From JAZDEU01 sp043808545 (GTDB lineage: Bacteria; Patescibacteriota; Patescibacteriia; JAZDEU01), in the NCBI GenBank assembly GCA_043808545.1, contig JAZDEU010000029.1, positions 1-5,757 of the forward strand: a stretch of DNA of 5,757 nucleotides, read 5' to 3'. Under the pieces are notes generated by a model. The model worked only from the letters and a program-made list of their open reading frames with translations. It was not told the origin of the DNA and searched no databases. A program made the translations under genes and the position numbers. Positions within the stretch are counted from its first letter, which is position 1, and each line of letters begins with the position of its first letter. Shown here piece after piece: positions 5,644 to 5,757 of this stretch.

Positions 5644-5706
5644 CGCCATAAGTTAGGTATGATAAATAATTTACTAATTTTATTATTAACCTAAAAAACT
5701 ATGGCG
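5644..5706 (+). promoter_or_regulatory. Hairpin enclosing the transposase start codon
   Basis: CGCCATA (5644-5650) pairs with TATGGCG (5700-5706), and TTAGGT (5653-5658) pairs with ACCTAA (5689-5694), separated by an unequal internal loop. In RNA the second arm contains the ATG at 5701-5703. Hiding the start codon in transcripts that read in from outside is a known way for insertion sequences to limit transposase, but here it is inferred from pairing only. Confidence 0.45.
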
Positions 5707-5757
5707 CATTATACACATTTCCCACAAGAAGAAAGGATAATGTTATCTGCTCTAAAA
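5701..5757 (+). CDS. IS30-family transposase, N-terminal fragment cut by window end
   Basis: Only 19 codons are present: MAHYTHFPQEERIMLSALK. The pattern 'YTHxxxEER...L..LK' is how many IS30-family DDE transposases begin, just before their helix-turn-helix. The frame is open to the last base. No Shine-Dalgarno precedes the ATG. The left end of the element should lie shortly upstream, possibly around 5622-5640 (GCAAGTGCATAAAATTTT), but the terminal repeat cannot be proven without the right end. The assignment rests on a short match, so another protein is possible. Confidence 0.6.
   Translation, partial: MAHYTHFPQEERIMLSALK

Overview
The window looks like a piece of an AT-rich bacterial genome of the Candidate Phyla Radiation (Patescibacteria, Parcubacteria-like). 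This is inferred from gene content and style, not from a marker gene. The genes are compact with few recognisable Shine-Dalgarno sites. One encodes a short single-span protein ending in a Cys-rich GPGGC...C...C...C motif of a type I associate with these lineages. Palindromic repeats of the 'CATTCTGAA' and 'ACTTCGTC' kinds sit between genes. The standard code fits: all calls end at TAA, TGA or TAG.

Layout. 1-126 is a nested palindromic repeat. 110-538 (+) is a gene remnant with an AraC-like helix-turn-helix segment, one in-frame TAA, and an open C-terminal part. A bidirectional terminator at 537-565 separates it from convergent typA (579-2369, -), the translational GTPase BipA. At 2427-2489 two near-consensus sigma70 promoters stand back to back: one drives typA, and the other points right and has no gene. 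From 4678 down to 2564 lies a four-gene minus-strand operon: a SAM methyltransferase, the Cys-rich membrane-anchored protein, a MagIII-like HhH-GPD DNA glycosylase, and a short VIT1/CCC1-like membrane protein. The genes are 8-20 bp apart and preceded by an extended -10 promoter.

4746-5700 holds no credible gene until the last 57 bases. It contains a ~430 bp MITE-like element with degenerate terminal inverted repeats, nested inverted repeats and hairpins (4746-5178), then a run of 14 C (5183-5196). After that comes an AT-rich stretch (5332-5613) with one perfect and several near DnaA boxes, a GC clamp, triplets resembling DnaA-trios and a 53-base segment with only 3 G/C. I read this as a candidate replication origin. 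All genes of normal length to its left are transcribed leftwards, and the only reading frame to its right goes rightwards, as expected if replication starts here. The window ends in the first 19 codons of an IS30-type transposase (5701-5757), whose start codon can be folded into an upstream hairpin.

The genes do not form one obvious pathway. TypA is a stress/ribosome GTPase with its own promoter, while the operon mixes alkylation repair, methylation and possible metal transport. The most interesting points are the oriC-like region with repeat and IS sequences on either side, the orphan promoter, and the broken HTH gene.
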